Below are positions 25,417 to 34,298 of a DNA stretch of 64,000 nt, in pieces. A program made the translations under genes and the position numbers. This DNA comes from Sphingomonas sp. Leaf242 (GTDB lineage Bacteria; Pseudomonadota; Alphaproteobacteria; Sphingomonadales; Sphingomonadaceae): contig NZ_LMLW01000007.1 in assembly GCF_001422045.1 (NCBI RefSeq), positions 372,001 through 436,000 on the forward strand, written 5' to 3'. Under the pieces are notes generated by a model, which was given only the letters and a program-made list of their open reading frames with translations, did not search any database and was not told the origin of the DNA. Position 1 is the stretch's first letter. Every line of letters begins with the position of its first letter.

Positions 25417-26478
25417 TTGGATCACCAGGATAACGGCGTGACCGAGGTGGCGCTGAAGCCGGACCGGCGGACTGTGATGCTCGGCGCGCTCGCGCTCGCC
25501 GCATTGCCGCGGTCTGCGGCAGCCGCCGGGGTTGCGCGCATCCAGCGCCTGTCGCCGGCGTTCGACCGGATGGTCGCGCCGGACGCGCGTATCTCGGTCG
25601 TTGCGAGCGGGATACGCTGGGCGGAGGGCCCTCTATGGGTCGACGCGGGTGCGTATCTCCTGTTCACCGATCCACCGGCGAACATAGTTCGTCGCTGGCA
25701 GACGGGCAGCGTTGCGAGACCGTTCCTGTCGCCGTCCGGGGCGGCCGGGACCGATCCGAAACTGGTGCGCGAACCCGGCGCGAACGGACTGGCGCTCGAC
25801 CATCACGGAAGACTGCTGATCGCGAACAGCGGCGGGCGATCGATCGACCGGTTCGATCTCATTACGCGTCGCCGCCAAGTGCTGGTCGATCGGTATGAGG
25901 GCAAGCGGTTCAACAGCCCGAACGACCTGCACGTCGCGCGCGACGGGACGATCTATTTCACCGATCCACCTTACGGACTGACCAACGGCGATGCGTCCTC
26001 GCTGAAGGAGATGCCCGTCAACGGCGTCTACCGCTGGACGCCGGGCGGGGCGGTCGACCTGATCGACGGCACGTTGACGCGGCCGAACGGCGTCGCGCTG
26101 TCGCCCGATGAGACGCGGCTCTACGTCTCGGTCTCGGACGACGTTACGCCGCGGATCATGGTCTACGATCTTGACAAGACCGGGCTGCCGCGGCGGTCGC
26201 GCGTGTTGCTCGATGCCAAGCCGATGCGCGTGGGCGGTGCACCGGGACTGCCCGACGGGATGAAGGTCGCGCATGACGGCACCTTGGTCTGTTCGGTGCC
26301 GGGCGGGATGATGTTCCTGTCGCCCGATGCAGAGCCGCTCGGGCTGATATCCAACGGTGGGCCGATCGCGAACTGCGCGTTCGGCGAGCGCGGCCGTGCG
26401 CTGTTCCTGACCGCGAACGACCGCGTGCTCCGCGTGCCGTTGCGCGCGGGGTGGCAGGATCGCGGCCGACCGGCCTGA
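25417..26478 (+). CDS. SMP-30/gluconolactonase-family lactonase, probably exported
   Basis: 353 residues from TTG at 25417, preceded by GGGGAG at good spacing; no ATG fits. The N-terminus (KPDRRTVMLGALALAALP) resembles a twin-arginine signal. The six-bladed propeller of the SMP-30 family is shown by its metal-binding motifs: WAEGPLWVD, NGLALD, FNSPNDLHVARDG and LPDGMKV. It likely opens sugar lactones in the periplasm. The convergent cupin and sugar-type oxidoreductase genes are compatible neighbours for sugar oxidation, though they are not in its operon. Confidence 0.85.
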   Translation: MDHQDNGVTEVALKPDRRTVMLGALALAALPRSAAAAGVARIQRLSPAFDRMVAPDARISVVASGIRWAEGPLWVDAGAYLLFTDPPANIVRRWQTGSVARPFLSPSGAAGTDPKLVREPGANGLALDHHGRLLIANSGGRSIDRFDLITRRRQVLVDRYEGKRFNSPNDLHVARDGTIYFTDPPYGLTNGDASSLKEMPVNGVYRWTPGGAVDLIDGTLTRPNGVALSPDETRLYVSVSDDVTPRIMVYDLDKTGLPRRSRVLLDAKPMRVGGAPGLPDGMKVAHDGTLVCSVPGGMMFLSPDAEPLGLISNGGPIANCAFGERGRALFLTANDRVLRVPLRAGWQDRGRPA

Positions 26479-26481
26479 GGG

Positions 26482-26952
26482 TCAGCGCCGCTGCGGCAGC
26501 TTCATGCCGAGCAGCACCAGTCGATCGCCGGTGATCCCGAACCAGTGCGGCACGCCGGCCGGAATGAGCATGACGTCGCCGGGGCCCAGCGTGCGCGTCT
26601 TGCCGCCGACGATCCGCGCGCCTTCGGTCAGATCGGGTTTAACGACCACGGCGTCGGCGAGTATACCCCCCGAGATAAGCGTACCCGCGCCGGCCACGAC
26701 GATCGCGTATTCTGCCTGATCGGGGTGCACGGCGGGACGGCCCGGCTTTTTCCAATATTCGAGCGCGGCATTGGTCTCACCGTCGCGGACCAGCGGTTGC
26801 CACGCAAACCCCTGTCCCGGCTTCATCGCGGCGCCCATCGCGGCGACCTTCGCCTTCACGTCGGCGTCCGATGCGAAACTCGTAGGATCGGCCGTCTGCG
26901 CCGCCGCCGGCGAGGCCGCGATCAGCGCGGCGACTACGAACGGCAGCTTCAT
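26482..26952 (-). CDS. Secreted cupin-domain protein
   Basis: 156 residues with a clear signal peptide (MKLPFVVAALIAASPAAAQ). A single cupin fold: a partial first motif (HPDQAEYAIVVAGAG, with one His) and PGDVMLIPAGVPHWFG (second motif with His). It could bind a metal or small ligand in the periplasm; no enzyme activity can be assigned. The ATG overlaps the stop of the Gfo/Idh gene (ATGA), so the two are co-translated. Confidence 0.8.
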   Translation of the reverse strand: MKLPFVVAALIAASPAAAQTADPTSFASDADVKAKVAAMGAAMKPGQGFAWQPLVRDGETNAALEYWKKPGRPAVHPDQAEYAIVVAGAGTLISGGILADAVVVKPDLTEGARIVGGKTRTLGPGDVMLIPAGVPHWFGITGDRLVLLGMKLPQRR

Positions 26953-28076
26953 GCGCGACCTTTCCGTGCGCCATCGAGCCGGATCGTCCGGCCTTCACGG
27001 GCCGAGCGGTAGATCGCCTCGACGATCCGCATGTCGCGCAAGCCCTCTTCGCCGGAAACGATCGGTTCGCGCCCGGTGCGGATGCTCTGGACGAGATGGT
27101 CGAGTTGCCCCGCGAACTGCGTCTTGCCGGGGCCGGGCGGTGGCGTGACCTCGCGTTCGCGGCCATCCTTGCCCCGCCACATATGATTGCCCTCGTAGCG
27201 GGTCGCGGGTTCGAGTTCGATCCGGCCGGCGTCGCCCATCAACAGGATATGGTTCTGGTTGGCGCTGTACATCGACTGGCAACCGGCCATCGCCCCCGAC
27301 GGGAACTCCAGCGTCCAGTCGATGATGTCCTCGACCTCGGTAAAGCGCGGGTCGCGGCGATCGGTCGATTCGCGGGCGGTCACCGCGATCGGTTCCTCGC
27401 CGGTCATGTAGCGCGCCGCCTGCAGGCTGTAGATGCCCATGTCCATCAATGACCCGCCGCCCGACAAGGCGCGCTTCAGCCGCCATTTCGACGGATCGCG
27501 CTGGACGAAGCCGTGCTCGGACCGCACGTAGCGGATCTTGCCCGCCGCACCCGCGCGCGCCAGCCGCATCGCTTCGAGATTGGTCGGCTCGAAATGGCAG
27601 CGATAGCCGATCATCAGCTTGCGATTGGCGGTCTTGCACGCCGCGATCATCGCCTCGCACTCGGCGACCGATATCGCCATCGGCTTCTCGCACATGACGT
27701 GCTTGCCCGCCTTCGCCGCGCGGATCGTGTATTCCGCGTGCATCGAGTTGGGCAGGCAGACATAGACGATGTCGACGTCCGGATTATTCCGGATCGTATC
27801 GAAGGTCTCGTAGGAATAGATCGACCGCGCCGGCAGTCCGTGGTCGGCGGCGACTCGCTTCGCCTTGGCGGGATCGCCGCTGACCACCGCGGCGAGCCGG
27901 CTGTGCGCGCAATTCGCGAATTGCGGAATGATGACGTCCAGACCGTAGGAACCCAGTCCCACGATCGCATAGCCGAGCGGCCGATCGCCCGCTCCCGCGC
28001 CGAACGCGCGAGAGGTGAGCGTCAGCGCCGCCGCCGAAATCATCAGGTCGCGTCGTGCAATATCCATGTCGATCAT
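26949..28076 (-). CDS. Gfo/Idh/MocA-family oxidoreductase with Tat-like signal
   Basis: 375 residues from ATG at 28076 (MIDMDIARRDLMISAAALTL), with AGGA upstream; the frame to 28331 is not supported. A twin-Arg-type leader suggests export, as for glucose-fructose oxidoreductase. The Rossmann motif is AIVGLGSYGLD; HVMCEKPMAISVAE contains the catalytic Lys of the family. The C-terminal domain has GGGSLMDMGIYSLQAARY. It probably oxidises or reduces a sugar using tightly bound NADP(H). It is the first gene of a two-gene unit with the cupin. Confidence 0.87.
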   Translation of the reverse strand: MIDMDIARRDLMISAAALTLTSRAFGAGAGDRPLGYAIVGLGSYGLDVIIPQFANCAHSRLAAVVSGDPAKAKRVAADHGLPARSIYSYETFDTIRNNPDVDIVYVCLPNSMHAEYTIRAAKAGKHVMCEKPMAISVAECEAMIAACKTANRKLMIGYRCHFEPTNLEAMRLARAGAAGKIRYVRSEHGFVQRDPSKWRLKRALSGGGSLMDMGIYSLQAARYMTGEEPIAVTARESTDRRDPRFTEVEDIIDWTLEFPSGAMAGCQSMYSANQNHILLMGDAGRIELEPATRYEGNHMWRGKDGREREVTPPPGPGKTQFAGQLDHLVQSIRTGREPIVSGEEGLRDMRIVEAIYRSAREGRTIRLDGARKGRA

Positions 28077-28409
28077 CCCCGTCCTGCGCACAGGTCTGGA
28101 GCCGAAAACGACCCGGCGCAAGGTCGGTCCGAACAGGAATGGTTTCACCCGCGGGCAGCCAGACGGTATTTCCCGCCGATAAACGGACCACATCGATATC
28201 TGATCAAAATTACGCGGACGGTCGATTCCCGGCGCGAAACAAGCACCTAGCGTGCGCAGGTGGGATCCGGTGCGAAGCCGGCGCCTCAGCTGGCTATGGC
28301 GCGGCGAGACGTACCGTGCCGACTCGTGCATTACGCACCCCGCATCTGACGCGAACTCCGCCTAATCTTCTCGGGCAGCAGGCCGCTGCGCGTAAAGAAG
28401 GAAGTCGCG
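28077..28409. other. 333-bp intergenic region before the rpfF homologue
   Basis: Divergent spacer between the Gfo/Idh gene and the rpfF homologue. It should hold both promoters. A stable CCGG(TGCGAAG)CCGG hairpin at 28267-28281 recalls the core of a cobalamin riboswitch, but the other conserved boxes are missing. No small ORF with a convincing ribosome site was found. AAGGAAG just before 28410 is the ribosome site of the downstream gene. Confidence 0.5.
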
Positions 28410-29339
28410 ATGACTGTCGAATATTCACCCGTCATGTCCTCAAGCCGGGGCCAAGGCCATCATCACAGGGCGATCGAGCTGCCGGCGTCGCTTTTGACCC
28501 GCCAACCGTTCGCCTTCGCGGATCTGGAGGTCGCGTTCGATCCCGAACTCGATACCTTGTGGACGTACATGCGGCAAAAGGTCCGTCCGAGCTTCAATCC
28601 CGGGCTGCTGGCCGAGTTCAATCAGTGGCAGAACGATATCGCTGAGGCATGCTCGTCGGAGATGATGCCGATCCGCTATCTCGTGCTCGGCTCGCGCTTT
28701 CCCGGCGTGTTCTCGCTCGGCGGCGATCTCGATCTCTTCGCGGAGCATATCCGTCGCGGCGATCGGCAGGCGCTGGTCCGCTATGGCCGCGCCTGCGTTC
28801 GCATCCTGCACCGCAACATGCTCAGCCTCGACCATTCGATCATCACGATCGGGCTGGTCGAAGGCGACGCGCTCGGCGGCGGTTTCGAGGCGTTGCTGTC
28901 GTTCAACGTCGTCATCGCCGAGCGGGGTACGAACTTCGGGCTGCCGGAAACCAATTTCGGGCTGTTCCCCGGCATGGGCGCGCACTGCTTCCTGTCGCGG
29001 CGGCTGGGGTCCGCGCGGGCCGAGCAGATGATCCTGAGCGGGCGGACCTACAGCGCCGAGGAGCTGTACGATCTCGGCATCGTCCATGCGCTGGCCGATC
29101 CGGGCAAGGGGCGGGCCGAGGTCGAGCACTATATCCGCCAGAACCGCCGTCGCCACAGCGGGCATTGCGCGATCTACGAGGCGTCGCGCTCGGTCAATCC
29201 GCTGGCGCTCGCCGAGCTCGAGGCGGTCGTCGATCTCTGGGCCGACGCAGCGCTGCGGCTGAGCGAGTTCGATCTGAAACTGATGCGGCGTCTGGTCGGC
29301 GCGCAGACCCGGTTGCTGACTAAGGCGGCGGCGATCTAG
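28410..29339 (+). CDS. rpfF: RpfF-like DSF synthase (crotonase fold)
   Basis: 309 residues, ATG at 28410 after AAGGAAG. Crotonase superfamily with the specific RpfF pattern: EGDALGGGFEALLSFN and AERGTNFGLPETNFGLFPG, placing the two catalytic glutamates at E159 and E179, 20 residues apart as in Xanthomonas RpfF (E141/E161). RpfF enzymes dehydrate 3-hydroxyacyl-ACP and release cis-2-unsaturated fatty acids (diffusible signal factor). No rpfB, rpfC or rpfG lies nearby; instead a GGDEF-EAL gene converges on it with a 13-bp gap. The enzyme assignment is good; the signal produced is unknown. Confidence 0.83.
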   Translation: MTVEYSPVMSSSRGQGHHHRAIELPASLLTRQPFAFADLEVAFDPELDTLWTYMRQKVRPSFNPGLLAEFNQWQNDIAEACSSEMMPIRYLVLGSRFPGVFSLGGDLDLFAEHIRRGDRQALVRYGRACVRILHRNMLSLDHSIITIGLVEGDALGGGFEALLSFNVVIAERGTNFGLPETNFGLFPGMGAHCFLSRRLGSARAEQMILSGRTYSAEELYDLGIVHALADPGKGRAEVEHYIRQNRRRHSGHCAIYEASRSVNPLALAELEAVVDLWADAALRLSEFDLKLMRRLVGAQTRLLTKAAAI

Positions 29340-29352
29340 GACCTCGGAGATC

Positions 29353-31326
29353 TCAGGAGCGCGCCTGCGCTTTCTGGGCATTGCCGGCAAGCATGGTCGC
29401 GACCATGCTTGCCGGCATCGGCCGCGCGAGCAGATAGCCCTGCACCGCATCGCACCGCGTCCGGCGGAGCTGGTTGAGTTGCGCCTGCGTCTCGACGCCC
29501 TCGGCAACCGTCCGCATGCCCAGTTTCGCGGCGAGATCTATCACGGTCTGGACGATCGCCACCGAGGCCGGGCTTTGTTCGAGATCGGTGATGAACGAAC
29601 GATCGATCTTCAGCGTCTGGAACGGAAATTTCGTGAGATAGCTGAGCGAGGAATAGCCGGTGCCGAAATCGTCGAGCGTGGTCCGCACATGTAGGCGGTT
29701 GATCGCATCGAGCGCGGCCAGCGACGCTTCGATATCCTCGAGCAGCACCGACTCGGTCACCTCGAGCTCGAGCCGCTCCGCCGCGAACCCGGTGGACGCG
29801 AGCGCATTCATGATCACGGTGGTGAGATTGGCGGACCGGAGCTGGATCGGCGACAGGTTGACCGCGATCTTCACCGCTTGCGGCCACGCGCTGGCGATCC
29901 GGCACGCCTCGCGGATCACCCATCCGCCGATCGACACGATCAGCCCCGTATCCTCGGCGATCGGAATGAATTCCGCCGGCGAGATCGCACCATGCTGCCG
30001 GTTGGTCCAGCGCAGCAAGGCCTCGCAGGACAGCACGTGTTCGCCGGCGAGATCGAAGATCGGCTGGAACTCCAGATGGAACTCGCCGCGTTCCAGCGCG
30101 CCCTGCATCTCGGCGGCGAGGTCCCGCGTGCGCGAAATCTTCTCGTCCATCAGCGGTTCGTAGAAGCACATCTGACCGCGACCGCTGTCCTTGGCGCGAT
30201 ACAGTGCCAGATCGGCGTTCTTCAAAAGCGTATCGGCATCGCTCCCGTCCGCGGGCGCGATCGCGATACCGATCGATGCGTTCACCTGGAGCAGGCGGCC
30301 TTCGTGCAGAACCGGCTTCTCGACGAGCGCCAGGATGGTCTGACCGATCGTCATCGCGTCGGCTTCGGTATTCACCGTGCACACGACGGCGAATTCATCG
30401 CCGCCCAGTCGCGCGACGACGCCATCCTTGCCGAACGCCTGATCGAGCCGCCGCGCGATCTCCGCGAGCAGCGCGTTGCCCGCCAGATGGCCGAACGAGT
30501 CGTTGATCTCCTTGAAGCGATCGAGATCGAGCCAGTTGATCGCGAGTTGATGCTGCTCGCCCGATAACCGCTGCAACCGTGCTTCGAACTGCTCGCGGAA
30601 CGCGGTGCGATTGGCGACGCCGGTCAGGTCGTCGCGGCGCGCGATGGCGGCATGATGTTCGGCGAGCGCCGCCTTCTCGCGCGACGCGACGGTCGCCTTC
30701 AGGATGACGCCGTAGGTTTGCAGCGTGATATCCATCATCGCGACGACGAACAGCAGGATCACGATGGCCAGGACGATCTTGAGCGGCTCGAGCGATACGA
30801 GCAGTCCGATCGCGAGCGGCACCGACGCGAAGCTGAGCTGCGACAGCGCGATCCACGGCCGCCCGGCATTGCGCCCCGCGATCCCCGCCGCGTAGCCGAT
30901 CGTCGTCGTCACCGCGAGCAATTGCAGCACGCCGTCGTTGGTGTTGACCAGCGTCAGCAGTCCGAACGTGCCGAGCAGCGACGAATAGCCGATCGCGCCG
31001 GATCGATAGAGCCGCTCCTGGCGTCGGCCCCAAGGGCCCAGCGCGGCCTTCTTGGAGGGCTGGCGCTTCGCACTCCGTCGGCTGAGGCGCAGCGCATCGA
31101 CGATCCGCGAGCCGGCGACCGCCGCGATCGCTATCGCGCACCCGGTCATCCAGGCGTTGCCGCTGACCAGCGCGACGATCATCGTGATCGCACTGCTGGT
31201 CACCGCGCCGATCACCAGCGATTGCGGCGATGCGTAGAGCGACTCGACCAGGGTCTCTTGGACGTAGGCCGCGATCGTCTGATCGGAATGGCGCAACTGC
31301 CTGAGGCGGGTAATCAGACCGATCAT
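29353..31326 (-). CDS. Six-TM GGDEF-EAL protein (c-di-GMP cyclase/phosphodiesterase)
   Basis: 657 residues. About six hydrophobic helices occupy residues 40-220 (for example LVIGAVTSSAITMIVALVSG and IVLAIVILLFVVAMMDITL), with no PAS domain. GGDEF follows, intact at 308-312 (ARLGGDEF), then EAL at 435-437 (SCEALLRW) with LDDFGTGYSSLSYL and VAEGVETQAQ, so both domains look competent. It probably controls c-di-GMP in response to a membrane or lipid signal. Convergence with the DSF synthase homologue suggests that signal could be DSF-like, but this is inference. Burkholderia RpfR does a comparable job with a soluble PAS sensor. Confidence 0.87.
   Translation of the reverse strand: MIGLITRLRQLRHSDQTIAAYVQETLVESLYASPQSLVIGAVTSSAITMIVALVSGNAWMTGCAIAIAAVAGSRIVDALRLSRRSAKRQPSKKAALGPWGRRQERLYRSGAIGYSSLLGTFGLLTLVNTNDGVLQLLAVTTTIGYAAGIAGRNAGRPWIALSQLSFASVPLAIGLLVSLEPLKIVLAIVILLFVVAMMDITLQTYGVILKATVASREKAALAEHHAAIARRDDLTGVANRTAFREQFEARLQRLSGEQHQLAINWLDLDRFKEINDSFGHLAGNALLAEIARRLDQAFGKDGVVARLGGDEFAVVCTVNTEADAMTIGQTILALVEKPVLHEGRLLQVNASIGIAIAPADGSDADTLLKNADLALYRAKDSGRGQMCFYEPLMDEKISRTRDLAAEMQGALERGEFHLEFQPIFDLAGEHVLSCEALLRWTNRQHGAISPAEFIPIAEDTGLIVSIGGWVIREACRIASAWPQAVKIAVNLSPIQLRSANLTTVIMNALASTGFAAERLELEVTESVLLEDIEASLAALDAINRLHVRTTLDDFGTGYSSLSYLTKFPFQTLKIDRSFITDLEQSPASVAIVQTVIDLAAKLGMRTVAEGVETQAQLNQLRRTRCDAVQGYLLARPMPASMVATMLAGNAQKAQARS
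29382..29417. repeat. Perfect 36-bp palindrome at the rpfF / GGDEF-EAL junction
   Basis: Each 18-base half is the exact reverse complement of the other, centred between 29399 and 29400 (half-site TGCCGGCAAGCATGGTCG). It lies within the last codons of the GGDEF-EAL gene and begins 43 bases after the rpfF stop. It could form a strong hairpin at the end of the rpfF transcript, or be a protein-binding site. No T-tract follows it on the plus strand. Confidence 0.9.
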
Positions 31327-31494
31327 GACGGCCTACATGGGAGAAGAAGGTGTAAAAGAAACGAACAAACACGCGCTGAGCGACTGAAAAAGATATTTTT
31401 TATTGTACGCTGCGCGCAAGAGTTACGGGGCCGTATTGCCGGCATCGTTCGATCTGTCGTGGCATTCCGCGCGCGATCCCCGTACGCGCAGGTC

Positions 31495-32718
31495 ATGAAC
31501 GTCAAGACCGCTGACCCGTCGATGCAACCACGCGAGTTCGTTGCCTTTATTGCCGCGCTGATGGCGGTGAACGCGCTCGGCGTCGACCTGATGCTACCCG
31601 CGCTGGCGGATATCGGGCATCAGTTAAGCATCGCGACGGCCAACCACCGGCAGTGGATCATCACCGCGTACATGCTGGGGTTCGGGACGGGGCAGCTCGT
31701 CTACGGCCCGCTGGCAGATCGCTACGGACGTCGCCCGATCCTGCTCGTCACGCTGGCCGGGTTCGTGCTGGCGAGCATCTTCGCGGCCGGATCGCAGACC
31801 TTCGCGGCGCTGCTCGGCGCGCGTGTTCTGCAGGGGCTGATGTCGGCGTCGACCCGCGTACTGGCGGTCGCGATCGTGCGGGATCGCTATGCCGGACGAC
31901 AGATGGCGCGGACGCTCTCGGTAGCGCAGATGATCTTCTTCCTCGTGCCGATCATGGCGCCGAGCCTTGGCCAGATGCTGCTCGCGTTCGGTCCGTGGCG
32001 CTTCATCTTCTATGCGCTCGCCGGTTTCGCCGCGCTCGTCCTGGCATGGTCGTTCACGCGGCTGCGTGAATCGCTGCCGGTCGAGAACCGCACGCCGCTG
32101 TCGCTCGCAGCGCTGCGCAACGGGTATACGCTGACGCTGACGAACCGGTTTTCCGCCGGATACGCGGTCGCGGCGTCGATGACGTTCGGCGGCATCATCG
32201 CGTTCGTCTCGTCCGCGCAACAGATCTTCGTCGACGAGTTCCACGCCGGCGCGCGGTTCACGATCCTGTTCGCGATCTGCGCGTTCTCGATGGGGTGCGC
32301 GTCGTTCGCCAACAGCCGCCTGGTCGAGCGGCTGGGCACCCGGCTAATCTCGCAGAGCGCGGTGATCGGTCTGATCGTGCTGTCGGTCTGCCATATCGGA
32401 CTGATCGCGTCCGGCTTCGAAACCCTGCCGAGCTACATGGTGTTCCAGGCGTTGAGCATGACGTGCATCGGTCTGTGCGGGGCGAACTTCGGGTCGATGG
32501 CGATGGAGCCGGTCGGCGCCATCGCCGGCACGGCGTCGTCGATCCAGGGCTTCATCACCAGCGTCGGCGCGGTCATCGTCGGATCGCTGATCGGACAATC
32601 CTATGACGGCACGACCTATCCGCTGGCGATCGGCTATCTGGCGATCGGCGTCGCGGTTCTCGCCGTGGTGTACGTCGTCGAGGGCGGCAAGCTGTTCCAC
32701 GCGCATCACAGCGCGTAA
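31495..32718 (+). CDS. Bcr/CflA-type MFS multidrug efflux transporter
   Basis: 407 residues, 12 TM helices. The DHA1 hallmarks are present: VNALGVDLMLPALADIG in helix 1, GQLVYGPLADRYGRRPIL (loop 2-3 motif A), and RVLQGLMSASTRVLAVAIV (helix 4). The start at 31495 is the first ATG after the divergent promoter gap; the frame further left is antisense to the GGDEF-EAL gene. It probably exports a drug or metabolite by proton antiport. The 168-base gap upstream contains an A/T-rich stretch (31384-31403) suited to a promoter. Confidence 0.85.
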   Translation: MNVKTADPSMQPREFVAFIAALMAVNALGVDLMLPALADIGHQLSIATANHRQWIITAYMLGFGTGQLVYGPLADRYGRRPILLVTLAGFVLASIFAAGSQTFAALLGARVLQGLMSASTRVLAVAIVRDRYAGRQMARTLSVAQMIFFLVPIMAPSLGQMLLAFGPWRFIFYALAGFAALVLAWSFTRLRESLPVENRTPLSLAALRNGYTLTLTNRFSAGYAVAASMTFGGIIAFVSSAQQIFVDEFHAGARFTILFAICAFSMGCASFANSRLVERLGTRLISQSAVIGLIVLSVCHIGLIASGFETLPSYMVFQALSMTCIGLCGANFGSMAMEPVGAIAGTASSIQGFITSVGAVIVGSLIGQSYDGTTYPLAIGYLAIGVAVLAVVYVVEGGKLFHAHHSA

Positions 32719-32747
32719 GGAACTGGAAGACGCTGCCGCCCGGCGGG

Positions 32748-34082
32748 TCAGAGGCTCTTCGGCGCACCCTTGACGACCTGGCCGCGGTGCATGACGAAAT
32801 CGACATGCTCGAGGCGGGTAACGTCCTGTAACGGCGAGCCGGTCACGGCGATGATGTCCGCGGTCTTGCCAGGCACGAGCGTACCGATGTCGTCGCGCCC
32901 GAGCAGATCCGCAGCACTCACCGTCGCCGCGACGATCGCCTGCGTCGGGGTGAGGCCGTTGCGCACCAGCAGTGCGAACTCGGTCGCGTTGTCGCCGTGC
33001 TTCGAGACGCCGGTGTCGGTCCCGAACGCGACCTTCACCCCGGCGGCATAGGCGCGCCGGTGACTGGCGGCCATCGCGGCCGCAGCGGCCTCGGCCTTGA
33101 CGATCGTCGCAGGGGGCAGGGCGCCACCCCGCGCCTGCGCGAGTGCGGCAACGGGTGCGATCTCGGTCGGAACGAGATAGGCGCCCCTGGTCTTGAATAG
33201 CCGGATCGTCTCGTCGTCGAGGAACGTGCCGTGCTCGATCGAGTCGACCCCGGCTTCCAGCGCCGCCTTCGTCCCTTCCGCCGCGTGACTATGCGCCGCG
33301 ACCTTGCGGCCCAGACCATGCGCGGTCTCGATGATCGCGCGCATCTCGTCGGGGGTCATCGCCCGGCCAAGCCCGCCGCTGACATTCGACAGCACGCCGC
33401 CGGTCGCGGCGAACTTGATGACGCGTGCCCCCAACGCAACCTGCGCGCGGACCGCGCGTCGGCATTCGTCGGGACCGTCGCACAGGTTGATTTCCTTGGC
33501 ATGCACCGCTTCGGCAAAGTCTTCGGCAAGCCCGTTGCTGCCGTCGCCATGCCCGCCGGTCACCGAGATCATCTCGCCGGCATTGGTGATCGTCGGCCCG
33601 TCGACGGTACCGGCGTCGATCGCATCGCGCAGCGCGCGGATGCCGCGGGGATCGCCACCGAGATCGCGCACCGAGGTGAACCCAGCGTTCAACGTGGTCC
33701 GCGCGTTCACGACCGCGGTCATCTCATCGTCGAACCGATCGCGCGTCATCGCCTCGAGCCGCGCGCGCATCGGGTCGCCGCCAATCCCCCAGAGATGGAC
33801 GTGCATGTCGACCAGACCCGGCAGCACGAACGCATTGCGCAGGTCGACGAGCGTCGCGCCCTGTTCGGGCGGTACGAACCCGTCGCGCAATTCGGCGACC
33901 TTGCCGTCACGGACGATGACGGTGGTGTTGCCGCGCGGCGGCTGGCCGGGCCGATCGAGCAACGCGCCTGCCTGGATATACGTTGTCTTCGACGGTGGAG
34001 CCTGGGTCCCGGACGGTAAATTCTGGGCCAGCGCCGGCGCGGATACGGTGGCTGCGAGCGCGATCACACATGCTTTGAACAT
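32748..34082 (-). CDS. Secreted metal-dependent amidohydrolase
   Basis: 444 residues from ATG at 34082 after AGGGGG, with a signal peptide (MFKACVIALAATVSAPALAQ). Amidohydrolase superfamily: VDMHVHLWG (HxH metal ligands), AAHSHAAEGTKAALEAG, SIEHGTFLDDETI, and KVAFGTDTGVSKHG (terminal Asp). It resembles prolidase/imidazolonepropionase-like peptidases that cleave dipeptides or cyclic amides in the periplasm. It is monocistronic and divergent from kaiC. Substrate unknown. Confidence 0.87.
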   Translation of the reverse strand: MFKACVIALAATVSAPALAQNLPSGTQAPPSKTTYIQAGALLDRPGQPPRGNTTVIVRDGKVAELRDGFVPPEQGATLVDLRNAFVLPGLVDMHVHLWGIGGDPMRARLEAMTRDRFDDEMTAVVNARTTLNAGFTSVRDLGGDPRGIRALRDAIDAGTVDGPTITNAGEMISVTGGHGDGSNGLAEDFAEAVHAKEINLCDGPDECRRAVRAQVALGARVIKFAATGGVLSNVSGGLGRAMTPDEMRAIIETAHGLGRKVAAHSHAAEGTKAALEAGVDSIEHGTFLDDETIRLFKTRGAYLVPTEIAPVAALAQARGGALPPATIVKAEAAAAAMAASHRRAYAAGVKVAFGTDTGVSKHGDNATEFALLVRNGLTPTQAIVAATVSAADLLGRDDIGTLVPGKTADIIAVTGSPLQDVTRLEHVDFVMHRGQVVKGAPKSL

Positions 34083-34185
34083 CGAATTCCCCCTGAGCGG
34101 GGCATGCTCGTTCAAGTGCTCGGCTTCGGCAAGTCCTTGCAACCAGTATTTTCCCCCGCGCCGAATACGCGCTGATCTTGATCAA

Positions 34186-34298
34186 ATCGGGTTGGCGGCA
34201 GGATTGCCAACCGATCGGGGGCGGCTATGGTTCGTCAACCCTAACGCGCTAGCATCGTTGGGAGATACTCGATTTAGGATGCCATATTGCCAACCGAT
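34186..34298 (+). promoter_or_regulatory. Inverted repeat plus third copy over the kaiC start
   Basis: ATCGGGTTGGC (34186-34196) can pair with GCCAACCGAT (34206-34215) as a hairpin with one bulge. The same GCCAACCGAT recurs at 34289-34298, covering the kaiC start region; the direct repeat is 14 bases long (ATTGCCAACCGATC). The left arm could pair with either copy. It may be an operator array or a translation switch. Confidence 0.45.

Noticed and set aside
28258..28300. Third cobalamin-riboswitch-like core before rpfF (GGGATCCGGTGCGAAGCCGG)
   Set aside because: The hairpin resembles the B12 core but the CCACTG/AACTG box and the GCCAGA box are missing, and the downstream gene has no B12 link. 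An Infernal search would settle it.
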